A stretch of DNA of 64,000 nt, taken from positions 8,350 to 72,349 of the forward strand of contig CAZJYX010000021.1 in assembly GCA_964550375.1 (NCBI GenBank), read 5' to 3'. Within the stretch, counting starts at the first letter, position 1; every line of letters starts with the position of its first letter. The position numbers were made by a program, and so were the translations under genes. The notes beneath the pieces are model-generated. The model made no database searches. It saw nothing but the letters and a program-made list of their open reading frames with translations, and was not told the DNA's origin. The stretch comes from JAAYXS01 sp964550375 (GTDB lineage: Bacteria; Planctomycetota; Phycisphaerae; UBA1845; Fen-1342). Positions 19,183-28,423 of the stretch are shown piece after piece.

Positions 19183-20262
19183 ATGATCGGAGTCAATCGC
19201 AACGGGGAAGTCTGGGTCTTCGCGGAGCAGGAAGACGGCGCGCTGCACGACGTCGCGCTGGAGCTCTGCGGCCGGGCCCGGCAACTGGCCGACCGGCTGG
19301 GCGTGAAGGTCGGCGCCGTGCTGGCCGGCTGGAACGTCCGCGAGCTGGCCTACCGCCTGATCGCGCACGGGGCGGACAAGGTCTACCTAGTCGAGCACCG
19401 CAAGCTCGACCATTACCAGACGCAGCCGTATGCCCGCGTCATGTGCGAGTTGATCGGCCGCCACCAGCCGCAGATCGTCATCTACGGGGCGACGCCGCTG
19501 GGCCGCGACCTGGCTCCGCGCATCGCGTCGGAGATGAAGGCCGGTCTAACGGCCGACTGCACGGCCCTGGAAGTCGCCGACGTGACCGATCCGAAGACCA
19601 AGACGGTACACCGCAACCTGCTGCTGCAGATCCGTCCGGCCTTTGGCGGGAACATCATCGCCACCATCGTTAACTACGATCGCTGGCCGCAGATGGCCAC
19701 GGTGCGCGAGGGCGTCATGCCGTTGCTCGACCCGGATCCGCGGCGCCAGGGTGAGATCGTGGCCGAAGAGGTCGGGTTGCGCGACGAGGACTTCCCGCTG
19801 CGGCTGATCGAGCGTCACCGCGAGCCGCGCAAGGTTAATCTCAAGGGTGCGCGCACGATCGTGGCGGGTGGGGGCGGCGTCGGCAGCAAGCAGAACTTCC
19901 AGATGATCCACGAACTGGCCGGCGCCGTGGGCGGCGCGGTCGGCGCGTCGCGGGCGGCGGTCGACGGTGGGTTTGTCGGCAAGGAACACCAGGTCGGCCA
20001 GACCGGTACGACGGTACGGCCGGCCCTCTACATCGCCTGCGGCATCAGCGGCGCGATTCAGCACCGCGCCGGCATGGAGGAGTCCGCCAAGATCATCGCC
20101 ATTAACTGGGACCGCGAGGCACCGATCTTCTCCGTCGCCCACTATGGCCTCGTCGGCGACCTCAACGAGGTGATTCCGAGGATGGTCAAGGCCCTGAAGG
20201 AGCGACAGACGGGCGCCGCCGACGCGGCCGAGACGGCGGACGCCGGCTGGTCGGCGGACTGA
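19183..20262 (+). CDS. etfA: Electron transfer flavoprotein, alpha subunit
   Basis: A 359-residue EtfA/FixB-type subunit. The N-terminal domain (VWVFAEQEDGALHDVALEL) pairs with EtfB. The C-terminal FAD-binding domain carries VAGGGGVGSKQNF, GASRAAVDGGF, the characteristic QVGQTG and LYIACGISGAIQH, and ends with HYGLVGDLNEVIP. It starts with ATG at 19183, 57 bases after etfB. An acyl-CoA dehydrogenase follows immediately, so the operon encodes both the electron donor enzyme and its carrier. Confidence 0.95.
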   Translation: MIGVNRNGEVWVFAEQEDGALHDVALELCGRARQLADRLGVKVGAVLAGWNVRELAYRLIAHGADKVYLVEHRKLDHYQTQPYARVMCELIGRHQPQIVIYGATPLGRDLAPRIASEMKAGLTADCTALEVADVTDPKTKTVHRNLLLQIRPAFGGNIIATIVNYDRWPQMATVREGVMPLLDPDPRRQGEIVAEEVGLRDEDFPLRLIERHREPRKVNLKGARTIVAGGGGVGSKQNFQMIHELAGAVGGAVGASRAAVDGGFVGKEHQVGQTGTTVRPALYIACGISGAIQHRAGMEESAKIIAINWDREAPIFSVAHYGLVGDLNEVIPRMVKALKERQTGAADAAETADAGWSAD

Positions 20263-20334
20263 CGCGACCGGCCGCAACGAGATTCAAACGCGCGGCGGCC
20301 CGGCGCTGCCCGCTGACAGTCGAGGGCTTTCGTG

Positions 20335-22086
20335 ATGGCCAATTTCTTTCGCGACAACGACGACATACGGTTCCTCTTCGAGCACATCGACCTGGCCGAG
20401 TTGGCGCGCGTGCAGGAGGACGGTTTCGTCGACGCCCACCAGCACAACGTGGACTACGCCCCGGTTGATGAGGCCGACGCCATCGACAATTACCGCCGCA
20501 CGCTCGACATCGTCGGCGACGTGGCGGGAGAGATCATCGCACCGCGCGCCGAGCAGGTCGACGCCGAGGGCAACCGGCTTAACGAGGACGGCACGGTTAC
20601 GCTGCACCCACTGGTGGCTGACAACCTGCGCCGCCTGGCGCAGGCCGACCTGATGGGCTTCACGCTGCCGCGGCGGTACGGCGGCCTGAACTGTCCGAAC
20701 CTGGTCTACACCATGGCCATTGAGATGGTCAGCCGGGCGGACGCCTCGCTGATGAACATCTTCGGGTTGCAGGGCATCGCCGAGACGATTAACGCGTTTG
20801 CCGACGACGAGACCAAGGCGGAGTACCTGCCGCGCTTCGCGCGCGGCGAGGTCACCGGGGCGATGGTCCTGACCGAGCCGGACGCCGGCTCCGACTTGCA
20901 GGCGGTGCGGCTGAAGGCCATCCAGGACCCGGACGGCAGTTGGTATCTGCGCGGCGTCAAGCGCTTCATCACCAACGGCTGCGGCGAGGTTCTGCTGACG
21001 CTCGCCCGCAGCGAGCACGACATCAGCGACGGGCGCGGGCTAAGCCTGTATCTCTCCGAGCGGTCGAACCGCATCCGCGTGCGGCACCTCGAGCACAAGC
21101 TGGGCATCCACGGCTCGCCGACCTGCGAGCTGGTGTTTGACGATGCTCCGGCGCGGCTGATCGGCGAGCGGCAGCGCGGGCTGATCACGTACGTCATGGC
21201 CCTGATGAACGGGGCGCGCGTGGGGATCGCGGCCCAGTCGCTGGGCATCGCCGAGGCGGCCTATCGCCTGGCGCGCACCTACGCCAACAGCCGCAAGCAG
21301 TTCGGCGGGCCGATCGAGCGGCTGCCGGCGGTGGCGGAGATGGTCGTGGACATGAAGGTGGCGATCGAGGCGGCACGGGCGCTGGTGTACGAGACCAGCC
21401 GCGTTTGCGACCTGGAGAACAACAACCTGCGCGTGCTGGAGCTGGGCCTGGTCAACGATCCGGCCGAGCTGAAGGTCCGCAAGGCGCAGGCGCGCACGCT
21501 CAAGCGGCTCAACGGCATGTTGACGCCGATGAGCAAGTACCACGCCTCGGAGATGTGCAACCGCGTAGCGGACACGGCCCTGCAGGTGCTGGGCGGCTCG
21601 GGCTACATGCAGGACTACCCGGCGGAGCGCTACCTGCGCGACGCCCGCATCACGAACATCTACGAAGGCACGAGCCAGTTGCAGATCGTGGCGGCGGTGC
21701 GTGGCGTGTGCTCGGGGGCGTTCGAGCGCCGGGCGGCCGAGTTCGAGGAGCGCGGCTACGAGGATGAGTTACTGAACGCGCTGAAGGGCAAGCTCGTGGC
21801 AGGCAGGGAGGCGGTGCTGGGCGCGATCAGCTTCGTCAAGGAAATGGGCACCGACTACATGGACCTGGCCGGCCGCAAGCTGGTGGACGCGGCCATTGCG
21901 GTCCTGATCGGCCACCTACTGCTGGGCCAGGGCGCGGTTGATGAGCGCAAGCGGCGCGTGGCTCGGCGGTACATCGACGTGGAGATGGCGCGGCTGCACG
22001 CCAATTGCGAGTTGATCGCCGGCGGCGACATGGCGCCGCTGGAGGAATACGAGCTGCTGGCCGGGCCGGTTCCGCCGAAGGACTAA
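20335..22086 (+). CDS. Acyl-CoA dehydrogenase
   Basis: A 583-residue flavoenzyme that introduces the alpha-beta double bond into an acyl-CoA and feeds electrons to the adjacent EtfBA. Landmarks are the TEPDAGSD flavin/substrate loop, the middle beta-domain, the QLPAVAEMV-like helix region, and RITNIYEGTSQLQ with the catalytic Glu near the C-terminal end of the core. It is about 200 residues longer than the short-chain class and has a helical C-terminal extension, as in the larger acyl-CoA dehydrogenases often found beside etfBA. GTG at 20332 and ATG at 20335 are adjacent starts; I take the ATG. Chain-length specificity cannot be assigned. Confidence 0.93.
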   Translation: MANFFRDNDDIRFLFEHIDLAELARVQEDGFVDAHQHNVDYAPVDEADAIDNYRRTLDIVGDVAGEIIAPRAEQVDAEGNRLNEDGTVTLHPLVADNLRRLAQADLMGFTLPRRYGGLNCPNLVYTMAIEMVSRADASLMNIFGLQGIAETINAFADDETKAEYLPRFARGEVTGAMVLTEPDAGSDLQAVRLKAIQDPDGSWYLRGVKRFITNGCGEVLLTLARSEHDISDGRGLSLYLSERSNRIRVRHLEHKLGIHGSPTCELVFDDAPARLIGERQRGLITYVMALMNGARVGIAAQSLGIAEAAYRLARTYANSRKQFGGPIERLPAVAEMVVDMKVAIEAARALVYETSRVCDLENNNLRVLELGLVNDPAELKVRKAQARTLKRLNGMLTPMSKYHASEMCNRVADTALQVLGGSGYMQDYPAERYLRDARITNIYEGTSQLQIVAAVRGVCSGAFERRAAEFEERGYEDELLNALKGKLVAGREAVLGAISFVKEMGTDYMDLAGRKLVDAAIAVLIGHLLLGQGAVDERKRRVARRYIDVEMARLHANCELIAGGDMAPLEEYELLAGPVPPKD

Positions 22087-22124
22087 CGGCCGGCCGACGG
22101 CCGTTGATCGAGCGGGGGTAGTCG

Positions 22125-22153
22125 TTGGCACGGGCCGCCGGACCCTCTACAAT
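22125..22153 (+). promoter_or_regulatory. Sigma70-like promoter of yidC
   Basis: TTGGCA (22125-22130) and TACAAT (22148-22153) are separated by exactly 17 bases. Each differs from the consensus by one base. The yidC start codon lies 72 bases downstream of the -10 box. Confidence 0.65.
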
Positions 22154-22224
22154 TCCGGGTTCTCGGTACGCAGGCAGCGCCGGCGCCGGTGACTGCCGCC
22201 AAACTCCCGGCATTCGGACGCAGC

Positions 22225-24396
22225 ATGGACACCCGCAATCTTCTGACCGGCGTGTTTCTGGCCTTGGCGGTCTTCCTGGCCGGCCAACTCGTGGTGGGCT
22301 GGTTGTGGCCGCCGCCGCCTGACACGCTCCCGAGCGACCAGGTGACCGCGCCGGTCGCCCCCCCTACCGGCCCGGTTGGCGAGGCAAGAGCGGCACCGGC
22401 CGTGGACCCCGCAGCCCCCACAACCGCACCCAGCCGGGAGCTGCAATTCACGGCTGGGCCGAGCAGCGCGCTGCTAACCATGGGCGGGGGGCCGGATGAC
22501 GCCCTGGAGCTGACCTTGTCGCCGCGCGGCGCCGCCGTCGAGAGCATTCGCTTGACGGCCTGGGAGGACCAGGACAAGACGCGCTACAAGTACGGCGCGA
22601 CAGCCGAGCGCAGCGAGCCGTACGAGGTGGTTGCGCCGGTTCTCGGGCTGGCGGGCCGATTCGCATCGTTTGCGACGCACCAGATCCGGATCGAGGAATA
22701 CAACTACTCGTGGAAGCTCAGCGACCTGACGTGGCACGTGGCCGCGGCATCCGAGGACGCCGTGACGTTCACGACCGCCCTGCGGGGCGGGGACAGCGAC
22801 GCGGACGTAGTACGCCTCACCAAGACGTACGAGCTGGTGGGCGGGAAGCCACTGGTGAACCTGGCAGTGTCCCTGGAGAACGTCAGCGATCGGCCGCTGA
22901 CCGTGACGCTCTTCCAGGACGCCGCGACGGGCATCCGGCGTGAAAGCCCGATGTACGAGATGCGCCGGCTGCTGGCGGCCCGGCAGACTGAGGGGCGGGT
23001 GGAGTCATCCCAGGTCGTTGACCGGGACAAGATGCGGTCGGGCAGCGGCCAGGCAGTGCCGACGTTGCTGTTCCAGGCGCGTCCGGGCGTGAGCTTCGCC
23101 TGGGCGGCGCTGGCAAACCGTTTCTTCGGCGTATTCATCCGCGCGCTGCCCCCAGAGGAGGCCAATCGCGACGTGGTCACGGTGGAGGGCACCGCGGTCG
23201 CGCCGGAAAGTGAGCTCAATGTTGGGGATATGCTGGCGCGTTTGGTGACGCGGCCGGTGGAGGTGGCCCCGCAAACGCGGGCCGACTACAAGTTTGAGAT
23301 TTATGCCGGGCCGAAGGATACGAGTGTTCTGAAGGAGGTGGACCCGGAGTTCGTCGAGCAGACGGGTGTTTATTACACGCTGGCGCAGGCCGCGGACAGC
23401 CGCTGCTGCACGTTCGAGCCGCTGCCGTCAATCATGGTCGGGCTGCTGCACGGCATTCAGGTCGTCGTGCGCAACTATGGGCTGGCCATTATTGTCCTGG
23501 TGGTAATCATCCGCACGCTGCTGCACCCGCTGACGGTGTACCAGCAGAAGCAGATGTACCGCATGCAGGACGGCATGGCCCGGCTGCAGCCGAAGATGCA
23601 GGCCATCCGCGAGAAGTACGCCAACGACAAGGTGCGCCAGAATCAGGAGATCATGAAGCTGTACTCGGATGAAGGCGTCAACCCGATGGCGGGCATGGTC
23701 AGCATGCTGCCGCTATTCATACAGATGCCCATCCTGGTGGCGCTCTGGACGGGCCTCAACACGGATGTGGCTTTGCGGCACGCGCCGTTCGACGGCTTCT
23801 GGATCACCGACCTGGCGGCGCCGGACGCGCTGATCAGCTTCACCGCCCCGATCACGATCCCCATACTGGGACAGCTACCGCTGATCGGGCGCATGTTCCA
23901 GGATATACCGTCCTTCAACCTGCTGCCGCTCTTCATGGGCATCAGCATGTATCTCCAGCAGCGCTACATGCCCAAGCCGGGTATGCAGGCCAAAGGCGAC
24001 GCCGCGAAACCAAACCCGCCGGCGCAACGCAAGCCGGGGCAGCTCAGCCCGGAAGACCAGCTCCGCCAGCAGCAGATGATCGGCTATATGATGACGATCA
24101 TGTTCCCGCTCATGTTCTACTACATGCCGGCCGGGCTGAACCTGTACTGGATGGCGACCAACGTCTTCGGCATCGGCGAATCCCTGCTCATCCGCAAGCA
24201 GATCCGGGAGGAGAAGGAACGCCAGGAGCGTGAGGGTGTCGTGCGCCGCCCGAAGAAGAAGGGCATGGTCGGGCGGTTTCTGGCCAACATGGCCAGCCGG
24301 GCCGAGGATATCCAGCGCAAGGCCGACGAACTCACCGATAAGGACGGGCGCGGCGGGCGCCGCGCGCCCAAGCAGCCGCAGCAGAAGAAACGCTGA
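22225..24396 (+). CDS. yidC: Membrane protein insertase YidC
   Basis: A 723-residue Gram-negative-type YidC that inserts and folds inner-membrane proteins with or without SecYEG. The start at 22225 gives MDTRNLLTGVFLALAVFLAG, the usual N-terminal helix. A long periplasmic beta-domain (about residues 90-400) follows, then the conserved insertase core of five helices, including the amphipathic QKQMYRMQDGMARLQPKMQ segment and NPMAGMVSMLPLFIQMPIL. The C-terminus is very basic and lysine-rich, as expected for ribosome contact. It is longer than E. coli YidC (548 residues), mostly in the periplasmic domain and the tail. Its stop overlaps the next start by one base (TGATG). Confidence 0.95.
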   Translation: MDTRNLLTGVFLALAVFLAGQLVVGWLWPPPPDTLPSDQVTAPVAPPTGPVGEARAAPAVDPAAPTTAPSRELQFTAGPSSALLTMGGGPDDALELTLSPRGAAVESIRLTAWEDQDKTRYKYGATAERSEPYEVVAPVLGLAGRFASFATHQIRIEEYNYSWKLSDLTWHVAAASEDAVTFTTALRGGDSDADVVRLTKTYELVGGKPLVNLAVSLENVSDRPLTVTLFQDAATGIRRESPMYEMRRLLAARQTEGRVESSQVVDRDKMRSGSGQAVPTLLFQARPGVSFAWAALANRFFGVFIRALPPEEANRDVVTVEGTAVAPESELNVGDMLARLVTRPVEVAPQTRADYKFEIYAGPKDTSVLKEVDPEFVEQTGVYYTLAQAADSRCCTFEPLPSIMVGLLHGIQVVVRNYGLAIIVLVVIIRTLLHPLTVYQQKQMYRMQDGMARLQPKMQAIREKYANDKVRQNQEIMKLYSDEGVNPMAGMVSMLPLFIQMPILVALWTGLNTDVALRHAPFDGFWITDLAAPDALISFTAPITIPILGQLPLIGRMFQDIPSFNLLPLFMGISMYLQQRYMPKPGMQAKGDAAKPNPPAQRKPGQLSPEDQLRQQQMIGYMMTIMFPLMFYYMPAGLNLYWMATNVFGIGESLLIRKQIREEKERQEREGVVRRPKKKGMVGRFLANMASRAEDIQRKADELTDKDGRGGRRAPKQPQQKKR

Positions 24397-25271
24397 TGCC
24401 CGCGCACGGCGCAGATCCGAACCGACCCGACTTCCTGCGGGATCTGCGCTTGCTGGCGGAAGGGGCGGCGCGCGCCGGCGGCGCGGTCGCGCGGGCCGCG
24501 TTCGGCGGCGAATTGTCGGTACGTCCCAAGGCTGACGGCAGCGAGGTCACGGACGCGGACGAGGCCGCGCAGGCCGCCGTGATCGCGTGCCTCGCTGCGC
24601 AGCGACCTGCTGACGCGCTGCTGGCCGAAGAGACGCTGGCCGGCGCGGAGCAGGCCCGGCGGCCGACTCCGGCCAACAACGTCATCTCCTGGATCATCGA
24701 CCCGATCGACGGCACGCGGAACTATGTCCGCGGCGTGCCGCTATACGCCGTCTCGGTGGCCGCAATGTTCGGCGGGTTCCCGCGCGCCGGCGCGATCTAC
24801 GTGCCCGACCGCGATGACATGTATTCGGCCAGTGAGCCGGAGGGCGCGCTGCTGAACGGGCAACCCATACCACCGCCGCGGCCGCTGACGGCGGCGCCCG
24901 GGCGGCCGGCCAAGCCGCTGGTCGGGATTCCCAGCTCGCTGCATGGCGCGGCGTACAATCTGATGCAGAATTGGGCCCCGCGCGTGATCGTCCGGAACCT
25001 GGGTTCGACCGCCATGCACCTGGCGATGGTGGCCGCTGGTCAACTCCAGGCGGCCCTGAGCGCGGACGGCCGGCTCTGGGACATTGCGGCCGGCTGGCTG
25101 TTGGTGAGGTGCGCGGGCGGGCGGACGACCGACCTGGCCGGCGGCGACGTGTTCCCGATTGAGCTGGCGAACTACGCCGGCGAGCCGATTCCGACCGTGG
25201 CCGGCCATGACGAAACGCTGCACGCCAAGTTGCTGGCGGGCGCCGGGGCGGCAGATTCCACGCCGCCATAA
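24396..25271 (+). CDS. Inositol monophosphatase family phosphatase
   Basis: A 291-residue Mg2+- and Li+-sensitive-type phosphatase (IMPase/CysQ/FBPase fold). The metal-binding motif is WIIDPIDGTRNY, the conserved Glu lies in LAEETLAG, and the C-terminal motif is LWDIAAGWLLVRCAGG. Members hydrolyse inositol phosphates, 3'-phosphoadenosine 5'-phosphate or histidinol phosphate; which one applies here is open. It starts inside the yidC stop, so the two are co-translated. It ends in a convergent region facing the dockerin gene. Confidence 0.9.
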   Translation: MPAHGADPNRPDFLRDLRLLAEGAARAGGAVARAAFGGELSVRPKADGSEVTDADEAAQAAVIACLAAQRPADALLAEETLAGAEQARRPTPANNVISWIIDPIDGTRNYVRGVPLYAVSVAAMFGGFPRAGAIYVPDRDDMYSASEPEGALLNGQPIPPPRPLTAAPGRPAKPLVGIPSSLHGAAYNLMQNWAPRVIVRNLGSTAMHLAMVAAGQLQAALSADGRLWDIAAGWLLVRCAGGRTTDLAGGDVFPIELANYAGEPIPTVAGHDETLHAKLLAGAGAADSTPP

Positions 25272-25274
25272 TGC

Positions 25275-25310
25275 GGACCGGCGCCCGGTCGGCTGACCGA
25301 GCACCGGTCC
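25275..25310. terminator. Nested inverted repeat between convergent genes
   Basis: GGACCGG (25275-25281) pairs with CCGGTCC (25304-25310) and encloses a second hairpin, CGGTC-GGCT-GACCG. It lies between two convergent stop codons and could end transcription from either side. No T-run follows on the plus strand. Confidence 0.45.
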
Positions 25311-25347
25311 ATCCCTCGGAAACGCTCCCTTCGCGCTGCCGTGCGGC

Positions 25348-28215
25348 TCAGCATCCTCCGGTCAGCAATTGCACAAAGGGATCGATGTCAAAGGCGTTCA
25401 CCGCACCGTCCTCGTTGATATCGGCCATCTCGCAACTGCAGCCCGGCTGCGGCACGCCGGTCGTCAAGCACTGCACAAACGGGTCGATGTCAAAGGCGTT
25501 AACCAGCCCGTCACAGTTCAGGTCGCCCAGCGGTCCAAGGAACTGGCAGACCTGCTCTTCAGGCCACTCCGAAGCGCTCAGCGCCGTGTCAACCGCCTGC
25601 ACGCTCCAGTAGTACGTCCCCGGCGGAATCCGCAGCACCCAGTCGGTGGCCTCGTACAGATTGCCCATCAGGGGCGTGCCGTACGTACCGGAGAACACGT
25701 CGTCGCCGCCGGAGGTGCTGCCCACGCGCAGGTTGTAATACAGGCCGGACGATGGAGTTTCCGTGTCCGTGGCTCCACTCCATTGCAGCCGCAGACCACA
25801 GGGCGCCGGCGAGCACGCGAAGTTCGTCGGCGACCCCGGCAGGTCACTTACAGGCAGCCCGAGGTTGTTGTATGGGCGCGCGTACTTGTTGTTCCAGTCA
25901 GCCCCAATCAGGAACAACTCCAGGTTGCCGTCGTCGTCGATGTCCACCCACGACAACGAGCCCTCACGCACGCCAGGGAAGTCGTCCTCAACCACCGTGA
26001 AGCTCCCGCCCGTGTTGCGATAGATCTCGGTGTACAGGCCGAAGCTGTCGTAGCCACATAGCGCCAAGTCAAGAGCGCCGTCGTTGTCGAAGTCGCCCCA
26101 GGCAACCGAACTGCGGTACAGGTCGCGCAGCACGCCCAAGGCCGTGAACACGCCGGCGCCGTCATTGCGGTACACATCCGAGATCTTCAACCCCGCGCCG
26201 TTGCACCCGGTGAAGGCCAGGTCGAGGTCGCCGTCGTTGTCAAAGTCGCCCCAGGCCGTGTCCGAGAGGTTCACGCCCGGCAGGCCATGGCTGCCGGTGT
26301 TCACCAGCGTGCCGACCGGGTCATTCTCATAGAAGATTGTGCGCAGCGTGCCGGCACTGTCACTGCCGGTCACGAGCAAGTCGAGATCGCCGTCACCATC
26401 GTAGTCGGCCCATTCAGCCGAACCAGCGCACAGCGGCGTCAGCGTCTGGCTGGTGTCCCACGTGAGCACGCCCAGCGGGTGGTTCTTGTACAGCCGCGCG
26501 ACCGGCACTCCGAAGGCGTCTGTGCCCTGGATATACAGGTCGAGGTCGCCGTCGTTGTCGTAGTCGCCCCAGGCGACCGAGGCACCGCTTACGGCTATCA
26601 ACGGCGACGCCGCGTCCACGGTGAAAGTGCCCGTGCCGTCGTTCACGTACACGCAGGCCATGGGCGTATCGACGGACATGCTGACCGCCATGCCCGCCAT
26701 AACCAGGTCGAGATCGCCGTCGTTGTCGTAGTCGCCGAGATCCAGACAATCACTGCCCACGCTCTTGATCCCAGTAAGGCTCTGGTGATGGAGGAGGTAG
26801 GAGTTGCCGTGACAGAAGGCGCAGCTCCGGTCGTTCAGGTAGACCTCCGTAATGCGGCCGGCATCACTCTGGCCGCAGTAGATCAGGTCCGGATAACCAT
26901 CGTTGTTGAGGTCACCCCAGCGTGCCTCGCCCTCGATCACGCCGGGCATACGCTGCGCGGCGCCATCGTCCGTCCACTCCCACCAGATGAACTTGCGCGG
27001 GGCGTCATAGCGGTAGTACATGATCTGCCCGCGGTCTTCGCCCGCGTTCACGGCGACATGCAGCCGGCCCTGGCGATGGGCGGCAATATCAGCCCGCACC
27101 GACGAGGGACTGCCGGTCAGCGTATCAACCGCCGTCTCGCCCGTTGCGGACGTGGAGACGTACAGGCGGTGGACCGAGCTGCGCGTGTCGGTGTATACGT
27201 TGGCAGCCGTGCCGCGCCAGTAGCGGCTCGCGGCAACCTCCGGGTGCTGACCGCCGTTGCCCAGCCAACTCACGGTCGGGGGAAACGTCGCGCCCCAATC
27301 AGTGCTGTGCTTCTGACCGGGGCCGTTCGGCGCGGCGCCGGCGCAATCCACCCACACGTTGCCCTCGTAGGTAGCGATCGAGGCCCAAGCCCCAGCCGTG
27401 AACATGGTCTCCGTGTCGAGCCACTCATCCGGCAGCCCCAGCCAGCCACGCCGGTACTTGACCGTACTTCCGGCCTGCCAAATCACGTGCACGTACTCGC
27501 CGTATGTGGCCACACGCGGGTTGTTCTCTTCAACCGCAGCGCCATCAGCCGTCAAGTACTGCCCGGGCTCCCACATGGCCCCGCCATTCGGGCTCCGACG
27601 GAAGTACACGTCCGGCTGGTAGGCCGGCCACTGGTTCACCACCCAGACCACGTACACGTAGTCGCCGTACGCCGCCACGTCAGGGCTGTAGCCCTCGGTC
27701 TCGCCAGGAACGGTGAGCATTGCGGCGGGCGCGAACAGAGGCGGCTCCCAGGCGTCCGGGTCGCCGTGGTTCAGGTTGCGGCGATACCTGATGAGACTGT
27801 CTTCACTCTTCCAGACCACGTGGACGATGTTACCGGACGTCGCGACATGAGCGGCCACGCTGACGCCGGTCGTGTGCAACGTCTGTATCGGGTCCCACGT
27901 GTTGCCGCCGTCGGGGCTCCGCCGGTACTGCACGGTCGTGCCGGCGGCGTCGCGCCAGACGACGTGTACGTACTCCGGCATGACATTGTGCGTCGGTGGC
28001 CCGGAATGGACGGCCACACGCGGGTACCACCAGTCCGTGGGGCCCTCCGAAATCACGACACCTTCAGTCCAGTCTTGGGCGAGGCTCGCGCCCACCGGTC
28101 CCAGCACGAGTAGCGCCAGGATCAGAACCGGCATACAGGCCGGCCACGCGCGAGCCGGCGGCCCAAACGCTCGCGAAGCACGGGACAATAGGCATAAGCT
28201 ACTGGTGTGCAACAT
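25348..28215 (-). CDS. Secreted FG-GAP/VCBS repeat protein with dockerin-like C-terminus
   Basis: A 955-residue exported protein. AAGGAGGTG precedes the ATG at 28215, a near-perfect ribosome binding site, and a signal peptide ends near ASLAQ. The N-terminal 400 residues resemble a sialidase/BNR-type propeller with Asp-box-like repeats (SPDGGNTW, SPNGGAMW). Seven FG-GAP/VCBS repeats follow, each with a Ca2+ loop of the form W-x-D-x-D-x-D-G-x-x-D-L. After a fibronectin-like segment (PTNFACSPAPCGLRLQWSG) the protein ends in two dockerin-type loops, GDLNCDGLVNAFDIDPFVQ and ADINEDGAVNAFDIDPFVQ. This dockerin style is common in planctomycete surface proteins. It probably binds carbohydrate or protein outside the cell; no cohesin is visible in the window. 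Confidence 0.88.
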   Translation of the reverse strand: MLHTSSLCLLSRASRAFGPPARAWPACMPVLILALLVLGPVGASLAQDWTEGVVISEGPTDWWYPRVAVHSGPPTHNVMPEYVHVVWRDAAGTTVQYRRSPDGGNTWDPIQTLHTTGVSVAAHVATSGNIVHVVWKSEDSLIRYRRNLNHGDPDAWEPPLFAPAAMLTVPGETEGYSPDVAAYGDYVYVVWVVNQWPAYQPDVYFRRSPNGGAMWEPGQYLTADGAAVEENNPRVATYGEYVHVIWQAGSTVKYRRGWLGLPDEWLDTETMFTAGAWASIATYEGNVWVDCAGAAPNGPGQKHSTDWGATFPPTVSWLGNGGQHPEVAASRYWRGTAANVYTDTRSSVHRLYVSTSATGETAVDTLTGSPSSVRADIAAHRQGRLHVAVNAGEDRGQIMYYRYDAPRKFIWWEWTDDGAAQRMPGVIEGEARWGDLNNDGYPDLIYCGQSDAGRITEVYLNDRSCAFCHGNSYLLHHQSLTGIKSVGSDCLDLGDYDNDGDLDLVMAGMAVSMSVDTPMACVYVNDGTGTFTVDAASPLIAVSGASVAWGDYDNDGDLDLYIQGTDAFGVPVARLYKNHPLGVLTWDTSQTLTPLCAGSAEWADYDGDGDLDLLVTGSDSAGTLRTIFYENDPVGTLVNTGSHGLPGVNLSDTAWGDFDNDGDLDLAFTGCNGAGLKISDVYRNDGAGVFTALGVLRDLYRSSVAWGDFDNDGALDLALCGYDSFGLYTEIYRNTGGSFTVVEDDFPGVREGSLSWVDIDDDGNLELFLIGADWNNKYARPYNNLGLPVSDLPGSPTNFACSPAPCGLRLQWSGATDTETPSSGLYYNLRVGSTSGGDDVFSGTYGTPLMGNLYEATDWVLRIPPGTYYWSVQAVDTALSASEWPEEQVCQFLGPLGDLNCDGLVNAFDIDPFVQCLTTGVPQPGCSCEMADINEDGAVNAFDIDPFVQLLTGGC

Positions 28216-28423
28216 GTTACACCTCCTTCGGCAAAGGGCGTCACAGCCTGATCCGGTTCACAGCGGCCGAAGATCCGCCAAAAGCGCTTGACCGGCCCAT
28301 CCATGCCATGACGCCGCCTCCAGTTCGACCAGGGCCACGCGGCCCACACCGGTTGAATCGTCGGCGCGGCGCACGGATGACGCGCTTTCTGGCGGTTTGT
28401 CAGTCACGGCCGACGAAAGGTCG

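Noticed and set aside
26287..28113. A 608-residue open frame on the plus strand opposite the dockerin gene
   Set aside because: Its repeats (VEVAVVVVVA types) mirror the calcium loops of the minus-strand protein; it is antisense noise.
28216..28423. Possible riboswitch before the dockerin gene
   Set aside because: The leader shows no match to known aptamer cores such as cyclic-di-GMP, cobalamin or TPP; only a strong ribosome binding site is clear.
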